Positions 12,301 to 24,675 of a DNA stretch of 64,000 nucleotides are shown in pieces. Within the stretch, counting starts at the first letter, position 1; every line of letters begins with the position of its first letter. This stretch comes from Trifolium pratense (taxonomy: Eukaryota; Streptophyta; Magnoliopsida; Fabales; Fabaceae). The stretch covers positions 992,001 to 1,056,000 of the forward strand of contig NC_060061.1 in NCBI RefSeq assembly GCF_020283565.1. Reading direction: 5' to 3'. Made by a program: the position numbers and the translations under genes. The notes under the pieces are model-generated. The model made no database searches, was not told the origin of the DNA, and was given only the letters and a program-made list of their open reading frames with translations.

Positions 12301-13655
12301 CAGGTCGACCTCAAAAAGTGAACAGCACACCGGAGGATGAAGATACAGCTGTTTTCTGCTTGGAGCTGCTGATTGCAATAACTTTGAATAACAGGGATAG
12401 AATAGGGATTCTTTGGCCGGGTGTATATGACCACATATCCAATATTGTTCAGTCAACTGTAATGCCCTGTGCCTTGGTAGAGAAGGCTGTTTTTGGACTC
12501 CTGCGGATTTGCCAGCGATTGCTCCCCTACAAAGAAAACATTGCTGACGAACTTTTGAGATCGTTGCAACTTGTCTTAAAGCTTGATGCGCGAGTTGCTG
12601 ATGCTTACTGTGAACAGATTACTCAGGAAGTCAGCCGCCTTGTGAAGGCAAATGCTTCTCACATAAGATCCCAGTTAGGATGGCGTGCAATTACATCACT
12701 GCTTTCCATCACTGCTAGGCACATAGAAGCATCCGAGTCTGGGTTTGATGCACTTCTTTTCATTATGTCTGATGGTGCCCACTTGCTTCCAGCTAATTAT
12801 GTTCTCTGCGTAGATACTGCAAGGCAGTTTGCTGAGTCTCGTGTTGGCCAAGCTGAGAGATCTGTACGGGCACTAGATCTCATGACAGGGTCTGTCAATT
12901 GCTTGACCCGGTGGACTAGCGAGGCTAAAGAAGCAATGGAGGAGGAGCAAATGTCTAAGTTGTCTAAGGATATAGGAGACATGTGGTTGATACTAGGACA
13001 AGGTCTAAGGAAAGTGTGTTTAGACCAGAGAGAGGAGGTTAGAAATCATGCTTTATTATCTTTGCAGAAGTGTTTGACAGGAGCAGATGACATTTATCTC
13101 CCATATGGTAAGTGGTTGGACTGTTTCGATCTTGTGATCTTCACCGTGCTTGATGATCTTCTTGAGATTTCACAGGGACACTCCCAGAAGGACTATCGCA
13201 ATATGGAAGGCACCCTTATCTTAGCAGTTAAGCTCTTGTCCAAAGTTTTTCTTCAATCCCTCCCAGTTTTGTCACAATTAACAACCTTCTGCAAGCTATG
13301 GTTAGGTGTACTGACCAGAATGGAAAAGTATATGAAGGTGAAAGTTAGGGGGAAAAGAAGTGAGAAGCTTCAAGAAACAGTGCCCGACCTGCTTAAAAGC
13401 TCTTTGCTTGCTATGAAAATGAGGGGTATACTGGCCCAGAGGAGTGCATTGGGTGGCGATAGTCTTTGGGAATTAACTTGGCTTCACGTGAATAACATTT
13501 CGTCTTCATTGCAACTTGAGGTATTCCCTGAGCAGGATTCTGAACATTTTCAGCACAAACAGGGTGAATTGGTAGGAGGTTTGGTACCTGATGAAAAGGT
13601 TTCTGTTTCTTCAAGTGAAATTGCCAGCCTTGAAGATGCTGGCATTGTTGGTTAA
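6355..13655 (+). CDS. GN: GNOM ARF guanine-nucleotide exchange factor
   Basis: Two coding exons: 6355-7095 (247 codons, starting MGRLKL, ending LKQE) and 9975-13655. They join in phase 0 (GAG|GTATGAG donor, TGCAG|ACTGGA acceptor) to give 1473 residues, close to Arabidopsis GNOM. Order: DCB dimerisation domain, HUS box, Sec7 domain (about residues 565-753), then HDS regions. The catalytic Glu is residue 664 in FRLPGES; the brefeldin-A determinant corresponding to M696 is Met702 in SYSMIMLNTD. GNOM activates ARF on endosomal/Golgi membranes and is needed for polar recycling of PIN auxin carriers (family knowledge). Similarity to GNOM is high along the full length. It follows a second, more diverged copy, so this is a tandem pair. 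The start is fixed by the conserved MGRLKL N-terminus just after a probable leader intron. Confidence 0.96.
7096..9974 (+). other. large intron of GNOM gene
   Basis: This 2.9-kb phase-0 intron interrupts the coding region after the DCB-containing first exon. It holds AT-rich sequence, a remnant at about 7305-7560 of the GGGTTAAAT...TTTGATCCCT repeat type also seen near 61 kb, a hAT/LINE-like scrap at 8810-8860, and a short repeat of TTTACACTGTCGGTGCAT type at 9008-9105. The pyrimidine-rich GC patch at 9470-9620 contains open frames but no recognisable protein. Confidence 0.75.
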
Positions 13656-14734
13656 CGAGATTCAATGTTGTTTCCACTGGAATGGGCTATTCTGTTCATA
13701 CTCAAGACACACGATCCCTGAAGTTCAAATACTGATTATTCAGAATACTGTGAATCATATTCACTTGTTAATTTTGTTTTGCTAATGGTAGATGCAGATG
13801 CATGCATTACACGAATTATCAGGGGAAGATTTTATGTCTGTCTAAAATCTAAAATCACATCTTCATCTGTCTCGCATTTCCACTTCATCCCGCCTTCCAT
13901 AGAAGCTTCTTGTTAAGAGCTAGTTAACCCAGGTGTGTTAAGGAGTTAATTGTGTTGTAACAAAGATCACATTTTCATCTGTCTGGCATTTCCACTTTAC
14001 CTGTCTTCCCATAGAAGCTTCTTGTTAAAGTTAGTTGAATCGGGGTTGTTAGTTTATTGTTAAGTAGTTAATTGTGTTGAAACCGTGAGAGTCTACCTTA
14101 TATGAGACACTGTAGTGTATATGTATATAAAGGAGTTCATCATAATTGAAATATCACAAGTGTAGCATTTTTAAGTTTCCTGATTCAAATCCTATGGTTT
14201 TCATGTAACTGCAGAGGTATGAGGTATGACTAATGGCTCTTATTTAGCGAGCTTTCATATCTTTGCCGAGTGTGATTAATCATGACACGTTAATGCAATG
14301 TTTGGAAATATATTAATTATTGGATTTGTCTCTTTGTGACGTATTTATTTAGTAATTAGTACTAGTTACATACATATTTGTATTTTGCCTTTTTTGTGCA
14401 AAAATTGTGTCCAGGCTTGTCATTATGCGTAATGGCATTTTCCTGATTGGACTATTTGTAGATTTAGAATATTTACTTTGCGGAAAATTAGTTCAACTGT
14501 CATATGCCAAAAATAAATTAGTTCACCTGTAGTAGTTGGATGGTAAACAACATATACTAATAAACAAAGTCATTCTTAACCGATAGCAGGCCTTGTAATT
14601 AAGTCCTCTCTTTCTTCCTTCTTTATTTATACAAAACAACCAGATTACTCTTTTGTACAGAAATATAAGAAATATAGCATACCTTTTAAGTGAATTAAAT
14701 ATTGAATATTTTTTATACCCACCACTTTTTTGTT
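13656..14734. other. 3' flank of GNOM; no gene seen
   Basis: AT-rich sequence following the stop. Two similar segments (13835-13920 and 13965-14050), each with CATCTGTCT(C/G)GCATTTCCACTT and AGAAGCTTCTTGTTAA, form an imperfect local duplication of about 125 bp in the probable 3' UTR. Nothing else is recognised. Confidence 0.5.
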
Positions 14735-14912
14735 TTATTTACACCACCACCATCAGTATCCGGCTCACTGGACCGTCTAATCTGGTTCGAGAGTCATTTC
14801 TGGTATCAAGTGGTTCTAGCCCTCTCCCGATCACAGTTGCGGGGATCGAACTGTAGTCCTCTCTACCAAGCTCAGTGTCAATCACCATTGAACCAACTAA
14901 CTATTGGTTGAA
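14735..14912 (-). mobile_element. tRNA-derived SINE
   Basis: Read on the minus strand, it starts with a tRNA-like head carrying a box-A-like TTGGTTCAATGGTGAT and a box-B-like AGTTCGATCCCCGC. It continues through ACCAGATTAGACGGTCCAGTG and ends in GATGGTGGTGGTGTAAATAAAAC. The same body recurs at 32379-32553. The family name was not looked up. Confidence 0.6.
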
Positions 14913-15552
14913 ATCTATGTTTCAATACAAATGGATTTCATTAATTATTTTTTGGTCGAAGATTAATTAATTCTTTAATGTGTTTGTTTTGTCTTTGTGA
15001 TTTAGTACTTTGATATGAATAGAATCAGAGGATCTTTGTTCTAAAGTATGCTGTTGAAATAGTAGTAGTTAGTAGCAAAGCTTGATTGATGTACAATAAT
15101 TTATTAATAAAATCACTAATTGACAGATACCATTTTCATTTTGAAATGAAATTTAAATAATAGTATGCACTAAACAAAGACAATTCAGACTCTCATTGTT
15201 TCACAGGAGGGAGTTAATCAAATTTGCTGATTACCCAGCTCTTAAAAAAATTAAACACCCCAAACACACCATATTATTAGCCAAGAGGTGATCTTTCATA
15301 ACCAATCTGTTGTGATCACAGAGTTATTAACTCTAGCATTCAGTTAAGATTTCTCATTATATCTATGTCCTACATGGTCAAAATCATGATACATTGCAAA
15401 CTTCCTGAGACATTTATTAAAAGTTGAGACTATATAAATGTTGACATTATGTATGTACATAGGTGGAAATCTTAGTGGCCATACCTACAAACAAGACTCA
15501 CTTAACTTTTACAGTAATACAGTATATGCCAACCAACAAAAACAACTAATCT

Positions 15553-17554
15553 CTAAATAGTAATTGTTTCTTGAGGTCTGCATTTCCTAATTCTGATATG
15601 CACATTTCCATCCTTTATGCTTCCACCATTCATAATTTGGCAGCATTGCCTCCGTGGTACCTGATTTAAAACAGTCAATCAACTTAATCAATTTAAAAGC
15701 CATACTTAAAATCTGTTGCTATCGGAGTTTGAATACTATTTTCAGTTCCTAATGATATTTTAGTTTGAATATCTTGTGACTATTTTAATTGACTTATTTG
15801 AGCTTACATATTGACATAAACACTTTTGAGATGCTTTAGGAGACCTTATAGACACAACTTATGACATGTCTATAAGCTGTTTTCAATGTAATTTCAGAAA
15901 CTTTTCCCAAATAGCTTATAAAAACAACTTATAGCTTATATGAAAATAATTTAACTTTATTTATATCTTTGGCTATAGAGATAGCTTATATATAAGCACT
16001 TATATAATAGACATTTATGCTATAAGTGCTTAATTTAAATTGTTTATCCAAACAGAGCTAAAGTGTGTGTGTGTGAGAGAGATATAGAGAGAGAGAGAGA
16101 GTAATACATTCTTCCAATATTCTGAATCCAGTTTCAAGACAGAAACTTTAATTCTCTGCACTTCTCCATCTGCTCTCTTGCAGTTCTTTCCTTCCTTGCC
16201 AAAATATCTCTTATAGGTAGTGACACTTCCAGTGCCCGCCATTCTAACCTGATCCAGGAAAAATATAGATGGCTGCTGGCATTCGTCAGGGTTCAGCCAT
16301 CGAGTATTAAACGTGAAAGGACCATCACTCGAACTTCTCCATGTTTTAAACGTCTGAAATGGCATCTGCAAATCTGCTACTATCACCAACGTTGTATAGA
16401 TTTGTATTGTGTAGCCCCATGAAATAGATATCGACCATTTACGCCTATGATCATAACAAACACTTTGCTGCACTATCCTTGCAGGGTCAAGGTGGTATGC
16501 ACTGATGAGCTTTCCCAATGAATTCATTTGACTTTGGTCCGGAAACAACGAGTTCAATTGATCAAGGTGATGAAGTGACACGAGTGGTGCCAAAGGGTGC
16601 GCGGCTAAAATACCATAAGGATTCCCTTTAATGTCAAGCTGAAAGAAAAAGACCATAAACACAGTAAATTTCTCGTAGATAAAGAAAAGCTGATAGTATA
16701 ATTAATGTGTACGTTTTCGTGCATACCTGATGGAATCCTCTTTCTCTTGTAAGAGGTACTCCTAATTCATTTACACAAGCCCAAATTCTTTGATCAGAGC
16801 CATAAAAATAATAGTATCTATGAAGACAAGAATCCATAATTTGGGTTAGTCTAACTGCTAGTGCATAACTAATGGCAATTCCACCACCACCAAAAGCCAT
16901 ATCAAAACAATGCATCAAATCTTGCTCCACACTCTCGGAATTTCCACCAATATAATACAATTGATTGTGATCATATTTTCCCAACACGGTAACTAAATTC
17001 TCGGGGAAAAACACTGTATCATCGTCTCCCATTACAAACCACCTTACATTTGGCAGACCAAGTCTAAAGCTTTCGTAAACTATCCTCGCTATCCGAACTG
17101 CTGATGCAGAGTGCACGTGTCTGAACCGCATCCAACCTTTTGAGATTTTATACGGAATTATCATAGGGTCCGACTTAAAATCGTCCGGTCTCTTGTCGAG
17201 CCAAGCAAAACCTCTGCAAGTGTTTGGATTCCACCAAAGTTTGCTGTAGTTACTACGGCTATGCCACGTGTTTGATGATCCGGCAATGCCGAATATAATA
17301 TGTGAGATGTTTGTTGGTTCATTGTCAATTTGAATGACTGAAACATTCTGTATAACGTGTAAATGTTCGGGTAATGGAAACCATCGGTCTGGTTTAGCGA
17401 ATGTTGAATGGAAAGCAAGTGTTATGGATGCTATAAGGCAGATAAGTATGCCAACTCTTATTGAGATTGAAACCATGTCACCAATTTTTTCTGTAAAAGG
17501 TAATCTTGCTATTTTAAGAGGGTCATGACTAGGTTCCAACCGATCTTGATTCAT
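15553..17554 (-). CDS. GT31/DUF604 (fringe-related) glycosyltransferase
   Basis: Three exons on the minus strand: 17554-16727, 16638-16108 and 15660-15553, all phase 0, giving 488 residues. The first ends GFHQ|GTATGC, the second starts LDIKGNPYG and ends WKN, and the third begins VPRRQCC. The start is the ATG at 17554; an in-frame GTG four codons upstream is unlikely. A short cytosolic tail is followed by one membrane segment (about residues 32-48), typical of a type II Golgi protein. The metal-binding DDD lies at 177-179 (MGDDDTVFF). A GGGG-ISYALA stretch and YGSDQRIWACV follow, as in beta-1,3-glycosyltransferases related to fringe. The sugar donor and acceptor are unknown for most plant members. 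No stop or frameshift interrupts it. A 5' UTR exon further upstream is possible (AACAG at about 17570). Confidence 0.92.
15780..16060. mobile_element. MITE-like remnant in glycosyltransferase intron 2
   Basis: Sequence rich in AGCTTATA and TAAGCACTTATA motifs, ending GTTTATCCAAACAGAGCTA, which is a typical terminal inverted repeat of small plant hAT-like MITEs. A clear matching left end was not found, so boundaries are approximate. Confidence 0.4.
16065..16101. repeat. (GT)n/(GA)n microsatellite beside a splice donor
   Basis: A GTGTGTGTGT run followed by GAGATATAGAGAGAGAGAGAGAG lies immediately inside intron 2 of the glycosyltransferase. On the coding strand it is a pyrimidine run directly after the donor GTATTAC at 16107. 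Confidence 0.8.
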
Positions 17555-19250
17555 CTTCTTCTTCACCCTGTTACATTTGAAATAAAAGAATCAGCAAGAA
17601 TTTAGATATATGTTTATAACTAATCATAGAGTCTTTCACTTAATCAAAGTAATGATAAGAATGAATGAAAGGGTGTGTTTGAACTTGCATTCTTGGATTG
17701 ATGAAGAATCTTTATCAGTGAAACTGCCTCAACTAATAAAGTGGATGCACCAACCAACTCTCTTATTCACCAAGGAGAACCAGAAGTTATGCATCTAAAA
17801 TTATGCTTTTGGTGCTAAAATATCTAAATCATTAGCCACAAAATGCCAAACTACAAGGTATCTTCTTTTGTGTGTGCAAAACTATAGGGTATCTTTAATC
17901 AATCGTTTTAATATATCTTGTGTCATATATATAAAGCATTACACTCTTTAATATTGCATCTCATAATGGCTCAACTAAATAGTCAAAGGTTGCTCTTATA
18001 AAACAAAGAATTATTATCAAATTACTTTGTTTTTATAGTTTTAATTTGTAACTATCCCTACTACCTTGAGAGTCTTTTTTCTCTTCATATGAAGTTATGA
18101 GCCATAAACTAATCTCTAGATCTTAACATTAATGATTAAGCATCACATGTCTTTTTTCTCTTCATATTGGGGTGACTAAATATCAAAAGATTATTTAGGT
18201 TTTAAATTTAACAAGTCTCTCTAAACAAATACAGAGAACAAAATGTTTTTTCTAACATTTTTTAAGCAAATATTCTTTCAAGCTAAAACCCTCATGAACC
18301 TACATATCTAAAGCTTACTCATATACAGTAAAATTCAGTTAGTTAAAAATATATAACATTGTGTTTTGCGATGCAAGTACAATTCAGTTGATGACGCTGA
18401 TATGCATGAGTCTAACCACTACACTATTTGACAAACTATATAAAATAAATAAAAAATCTGAGCACTAAATAATTTTTTATGGATGATTAAGTTAGATAAA
18501 TGTATATATTGGTTTCTACTTATTTGTTTTTTGGTATATAGAAAAAATGACAAGTCATTGGAAATTCACGCACACAAAGTGGATGGACTGATGTCGAACC
18601 TTGGACATGACGTCCAACCTAGCAATTTCAGTATTTCTGCAATTTGAGTTAGGATTTGTGGACATGTGTCTACTTTAATCACACTCAAATTAGGGATTCC
18701 TCAATCAAGTCAATTTAATTTTTACCAAAGTCACACCATGAGAAAATTAATGAGAAATTAATTCTAGGAAGAAGTGAAGAAAAAATTGATAATTTTGAAA
18801 AAAGCTAAGTTGTTACTTTTGAAGAAAAAAGTTTATGAACTTATTTTTTTCTTAATAAAAAAGTTTATCAAGTTTCTATTTTGTTTAACCAAAAGGTTGA
18901 TGAAGTTAGAAACTGACAAAAACAACATAAGAAATATATTTATAAAAAAAAAATCCAATGAAAGAAATACAGAGCAAAATCTGAGATTTATTGGAAGAGT
19001 TTGCAGAATAGGAATAGAGAAACAGAATCAAATGAAACTTATCAATTCAATGTATAAAAGCCAAAAACAGGAAATCCACTTTCAAGAATTTTGCTTAAAA
19101 AGCACATAAAACTCAATAGTTTGTTAAATTTCACCCCAAAAAACAGAACATTAAAAATGGGAATTTTTTCCAACAATCATGGAAAACAAGAGTCTTACAT
19201 CGTACCTTGGCAACAACTGAGTTTGAATATTTCACTTTTTGTTTTGCCTT
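17555..19250. other. intergenic; no gene seen
   Basis: AT-rich upstream region of the minus-strand glycosyltransferase. A lysine-rich open frame at 18774-19109 is low-complexity and not a credible gene. The segment 18580-18640 (ATGTCGAACCTTGGACATGACGTC-like wording) looks like a retrotransposon scrap. Confidence 0.5.
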
Positions 19251-19254
19251 ATTA

Positions 19255-19255
19255 T

Positions 19256-19287
<32 letters not shown>
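19255..19287. repeat. (ATG)n microsatellite
   Basis: About ten GAT/ATG triplets in a row. It yields poly-Met, poly-Asp and poly-Ser open frames on both strands, which are artefacts. Confidence 0.9.
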
Positions 19288-19288
<1 letters not shown>

Positions 19289-21396
19289 CTCTTTGCATAC
19301 AAGCTATGGTCTTTTTGATTGCAACCTGTTCTGTCTCCTCTGCAATGAAACAAAACATAAAAATTTTGTTAAAAAATTCCCACAAAAAAAGGTATAAACT
19401 TTAACAAAAAGGAATAAAAATAACAATGGCCCAGATGAAGAATATGAAGAAGAAGATAATTACGATGATGAAGAACAAGAAGGGAAAAAATGGGTCTTGA
19501 ATTAGCGTACTCCATCTGCAGAATTTGGTAGATTCTGCATTTTTCAGAACAAAAAAAAAAAATCCTTTCTTTTTCTTCTTTTTTTTTTTTCTTTTATTTT
19601 TTTTTATTTTTTGATTTTTTTTTTCTGGTTTATTTTGATGATTGTGCTGCAGAATCCTTAAAACTGATCGTGAGTCTTGATTGCACGTTGTTTCAACACA
19701 GTCTAAGGTGAGAGAAGAATAGGTACACTTTTTATTTATGGAACACCATGGTCATGTACAATACTTGCATTCTTTTTTTTTTTTTTGGTACATTACAATA
19801 CTTGCATTCTATGCTAATGCTATGCATGTATAAATACAATATAAAATAAAATAAAATAAAAATGCATTCATATACAGTTATACAGTATCAGAAATTTCGA
19901 CAACAAATGAAAACCAAAACAAAAAAAAAAGAAGAAATTTCAACAACAAAAAATATAATCAAGGAAATTTCTTTGAATTTTTATTTCTTTCTTTGTTTTA
20001 TGTCCACAACTTATAATAAGATAAGAGAGAAAAAAATGTCCACAACTTATAAATTATAATAGAGGGTTCATATATTCTGAGAGATAGAAGTGTTTTTTTG
20101 TAGTATAGTGGTTATAATCATGTCCAAATGTCAATTTATATTAGGCCATTTAGCCTAACTTTTTAATTTTCACATAACCTCTCCAAATGTTAAAACCTTA
20201 GGTCATTTAGTTTAGCCTACCTTTTTAATTTCACATCACCCATCCACCGTGCTATATACTCTATGCAAATCAGTTCATCAAAAAATAATAAAACCAATTT
20301 TAAAATGCTTTTTTTTTTAAATTATGGTATACTTTCGCGAGAGATTAATTGTTTAAGATAACTGCAATTTGTTTAAAAGAATAAAATATATTATCAGCAG
20401 GAAATGATTATTTAATCTCCTTATTGTTTTACTCTCTATTTCATTTCATCGACCCAGTTTTCAGACCTAGCCACCAAACTGTCCTATAACTCTCGATCTT
20501 TCCATACATATTATTTTTCATATGTAATGTCCTTAGATCAAACCTAGACTAAATAGTTAATGACACATATAAGTATGTAATATTTGCATTACACCTATAC
20601 CTACCTATGTTTGGTTTAGCTTGTAATTTTTGCGGTTCAAAAAATTCAATGTAATATTGAGAAGCTCTACATATAACATGTGACGTGACTATAAAATTGA
20701 ATTTTTTTTTTCAACACTATGCCTATGTTTGGTTTATCTTGTAATTTTTGAGTCCAAAAATTGAATGTGATATTCAGAAGCTCCACATGTAACATGTGGT
20801 GTGACTATGAATTTGAAATTTTCCAAACCCTCGCTATGTTGAATTTGTTAATATAATTTTACTTGTAATATTTTACCGCGTAATTTTTTATTTTGGCGGA
20901 TTAAAAGAGATACACTCTTTTGACAAAACAAAAAAAAAGAGATACACTCTCATGCAAAAATTAGAATGAACTATCAATTTTGATAGGACGTTGTTATATT
21001 ATGATAATACATAAATTTGTAACTTAAACTATTCAAATTTATAGTATGGGAAATATTTATTTGGACATAAACCCAAAATAAAATTATTTAGGCATACAAG
21101 TAAAACAAAAATAATATTTTCATATTATTTAATAATTTTCTCTTTAATTTTTTTTCACATACATGCCCAAATATTTTCATTGCCCAACAAGTAAATATTC
21201 TCTTCATAGTATTTGATCAATTTAACCCAAAATAGCAGGCAGATTAGTAGGGGAAAGAATTTTCAACAATCATGAAATTTGAATTTTGAAACATCACACA
21301 TGGCTTGCATTTTTAAATTAAAAGACAGTTAATGCACTCAAACAAAGTGAGATTACCTTTTATTTGAGATTACCTTTGATTGGGATTAATTAATGG
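19288..21396. other. intergenic, low complexity and local duplications
   Basis: Contains a poly-T/A tract (19545-19625), a diverged direct repeat at 20110-20250 (both parts with GTCATTTAG/GCCATTTAG...CCTAAC and TTTTTAATTTTCACAT), and a clearer tandem pair at 20603-20711 and 20722-20825. Both copies of that pair contain CTATGTTTGGTTTA and ACATGTGRYGTGACTATRAA-like blocks. No gene is supported. Confidence 0.6.
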
Positions 21397-21399
21397 AAA

Positions 21400-21567
21400 A
21401 TGCTAAACAGTGCTCTCGGGCACTGTTTAAGGAAGCAAATATAGTAATATGACATTGAGTTTTGTGCAGTCAACGTCTCGAAAGTCTAAAAAGTATTATT
21501 TTCAATTTAAATTTTTTTTTTTTTTTTGTTTCCTTAATCAGTGTCCCGAGGGCACCGATTAGTATAA
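21400..21567. mobile_element. short TIR MITE
   Basis: The left end (CTAAACAGTGCTCTCGGGCACTG...AAGGAAGCAAA) and right end (TTTCCTTAATCAGTGTCCCGAGGGCACCGATTAG) are inverted copies of about 40 bp around a short T-rich centre. Confidence 0.75.
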
Positions 21568-22814
21568 CCCTTAATTAATTTACATGTGTTTAGAGTTTAG
21601 TGGCCCCAAAAGAATAAGGTGGGTGGTTCAAGGAAAGAAAGGTATGCGAGTGGGAGAGACTAGTATAAATGGTGAGACTTGGTGATAATTCATTGGTTGA
21701 CTGACTGCTACCACCTAATAGGTGTTGTGTGAGATCCGGCACAGTGAGTCCACCACGTACGACACTTGGAAGTCTCATAAGTGAACGTTCCCAAATCATT
21801 CAAACCACGTTCTACTCTCAAGATTAAAATACTCCCTCCATCTCAAAATAACTACATGTAGTCAGTCATTATCTCGACGACTCGATTCACATCGATGATC
21901 TTGGCTCCATACTAATATATATTATATCCTTCTCATATAGAAGGATATATATTTGATTTTTACTCTCAAATATATCATTTCACATAAATACTGACTTGAA
22001 CGTTAGAGTGTTTTGTATAAGTGCATTCCCCCTTCATCGGCCATGTTCATTCTGATAAAGTAAAATCAACTACTGGATATTTGCCAATACAAAATTTTAA
22101 TCATTAATATATTTAATCATGTATTAATAAAATTATGATAAGTTGATATTTTATAAATATTCATTGAGAAAAATCTAACAACATGTTATTCCCACCACCA
22201 TTGTCACCCCCAACAATTTTCACTCTTCTCAAACTCCTCATATACCAAGTCCACCATCATTTTCCCCTACAAATATCACCCCAACGAACCTAAGAGACCA
22301 TCACCCGCCACCCCCAAAAAACTGACACTTAATTACAAGATTATGATTTTATTTTATAGGAATGAAAATTAAAATTCGTTAATTTTATATAGGATGAAAA
22401 ATATATTTACCCTTGAATCAAATTACAAGATTGTGGTTTCAGTGGTTGTGAAATTGTTTTGTTGTATAGGGTTTAGAATATAAATGGGTATCTATCATAT
22501 CCATACATGCCCCGTTGGATAAATATGATATCTGTATCAGTCCCACTCCATATATACGCGGATATCCGCTAAGCGAGTAAACTACACATTCGAAATATCC
22601 GCGAAGAATATATATATCCATAAAGAAATTTTTTTCCCTAAAAGTTACTCCATCCGGCCACTAATCTAAGCAAAAATTCTATTTTGTACATTTTTTTTTT
22701 TTGACAATAATTTTGCACACTTATTAAAAAGTAACTTTTTCATCTTAATTTTATATGATATTTCTATTGAAATTCCTAAAATAACCTTCATAGTAAGAAG
22801 TTACTACTCTTATT
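21568..22814. other. intergenic; no gene seen
   Basis: AT-rich. At 21831 a lone Stowaway-like end (CTCCCTCCATCTC) is visible without a partner. Nothing else recognised. Confidence 0.4.
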
Positions 22815-23467
22815 AGACAATCTCCAATGGTGGTACTTATATTTTTAAGTACTAGTACCTAATAGGTACTCTCATTGGAGCAAAAGCAAAATTGTACCTA
22901 ATAGGTACTAGTTCTATAATAAGACATAGTACCTAAAAAAATTTTGTGGGACCCATTTAAAATGATGTTGAGTTATTGGATAGATGTGTTACTAGTGAGA
23001 CTAATTTAGAACTTTTGGGTTGGAGGGATTGAGTACTTATTATGTACTATTATTAAAAAAATTATAAATGAATGATGTGTACATGTGGGACCCACTTAAG
23101 TACTCAAAAATGAGTAACTCCATTGTGGATGCTCTACCATTTCCAAATGGTGAGTACTTATTTTTTAAGTACTAGTACCTAATAGGTACCACCATTGGAG
23201 CAAAACATAAATGAGTACTTATTAGGTACTAGTTTTACAATAAGAAATAGTACTTATATAATTTTTGTGGGACCCATTTATAATGATGTAAAGTTATTGG
23301 AGAAATGTGTTATTAGTGGGACCAATTTAGAAGTTTTTAAGATGTGTTGGGTTGGAGGGATTGAGTACCTATTAGGTACTATTAATAAAAAATTATAAAT
23401 AAGTGATGTGTACATGTGGTGCCCAGTTAAGTACTCAAAGATGAATTGCTCCATTGTGAATGCTTAA
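22815..23467. mobile_element. two abutting copies of one MITE family
   Basis: Copy 1 (about 22815-23136) begins TAGACAATCTCCAATGGTGG and ends CTCCATTGTGGATGCTC; copy 2 (about 23137-23467) begins ACCATTTCCAAATGGTGAGTAC and ends CTCCATTGTGAATGCTT. The interiors share AAGTACTAGTACCTAATAGG, GGGACCCA and ATGATGTGTACATGTGG-type blocks. A third copy lies at 60517-60892, and a right-end scrap at 23530-23590. Confidence 0.8.
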
Positions 23468-23585
23468 AAAAGAAATTTGTTTCCATCTGTTAAAGTTAGC
23501 AACTCAACAAACTTGTATCCTCATAAAGAAATTTGAGTTGCTCTATTAAGTGATGTGTACATGTGGGGCCCAATTAAGTACTCCA

Positions 23586-23617
23586 TTGTAAATATTGGTG
23601 TATAGGAAACACCAATA
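23586..23617. repeat. perfect short hairpin
   Basis: AATATTGGTGT, a 7-base loop (ATAGGAA), then ACACCAATATT: an 11-bp perfect stem. It may be the fused ends of a collapsed TIR element. Confidence 0.7.
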
Positions 23618-24247
23618 TTTATTTGTGTTCGGCGCACATGCAGCTTTTCATATTCCCATAAACAACAAACTTGTATCCTCATCATCACTTATGTGCTTTC
23701 TATGCTTTCTAACACAAGAACTTGTGTGCTTTCTACTAAAACCTTAAATAGATTGCACATCTTCATTAGGGACTTTGTTTAGATCAAAATTATGCTTAAA
23801 GTTACAAATAGATTGCACATTTTCATCACCATTGTCATCATCTGTGCTAATTTCTATATCCATATCCAATGAATCTTCAACAATGAGTTGTGAGAGTATT
23901 TCATTGTCTTTGTGTCCATCTCTCCATACCTATCCAATGAGTCTTCAACAATAAGGTTTGATAAATCCTCATTATCACTTATGCCCAAATCAAATGAGGG
24001 TATGTTAAAAGATTCATATGATGCTGCCATTTTTAAGTGGTCGAAAGAGAAGAGTAATTTTCATGAAGAGAATAGGTTCCATGAGCATATTTTTATACCA
24101 ATAAGAAATCTAATTGTCTCTGTAACAACCTAACAGAACAAACTAGGGAGTTGCAATCGTTACATGGGAAGTTGTAAGAGTGGAAATTACTGTCTGATGT
24201 GTCATTAATTGCCAGCATGCTTAGGCATTTGTAATCCAAACAAATAC

Positions 24248-24460
24248 TCCCTCATCCCTAATTATAAGCATCCTTTTAAAGATAAAATTTGTTCATAAAT
24301 ATAAGTCTATTTTCAATTCTCTAGACACATTTATTATTATTTTTCCAAACATAACCCTACTTTGCATTGAAATACGAAAAGTTAACTACAAATACATCTT
24401 TTCACAAAGAATAATTTAGTAATTGTAGTACCCAAAAATTACACATTTCTTACGCTACAA
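24248..24460. mobile_element. Stowaway-like MITE remnant
   Basis: Starts TA|CTCCCTCATCCCTAATTATAAG, the canonical plant Stowaway/Mariner-type end. The expected right end is not recognisable, so it is truncated or decayed. Confidence 0.5.
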
Positions 24461-24675
24461 ATTTTTCTTAATATGCGTGAAAAATTTCAATGCATTTCTC
24501 TTTAAAAATTTTGCCAAAACATAATATTCATACATTTCTCATAAAAAAAAATAGTTGTACATTTTATTTCTAACCAGGCCTGGTCCGACCCAAATGCATA
24601 TGTCACATGGACCATGGTATTGGGCCTAAAAAATGAGGGCCTAAAATATTTTATGTAGTAGTAGTATTGTTAAAT

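Noticed and set aside
18774..19109. Lys-rich open frame MKKKLIILKK...
   Set aside because: Low-complexity A-rich DNA. No homology pattern that I recognise.
21590..21799. 69-residue minus-strand frame
   Set aside because: Low-complexity Ser-rich translation without promoter or homology cues.
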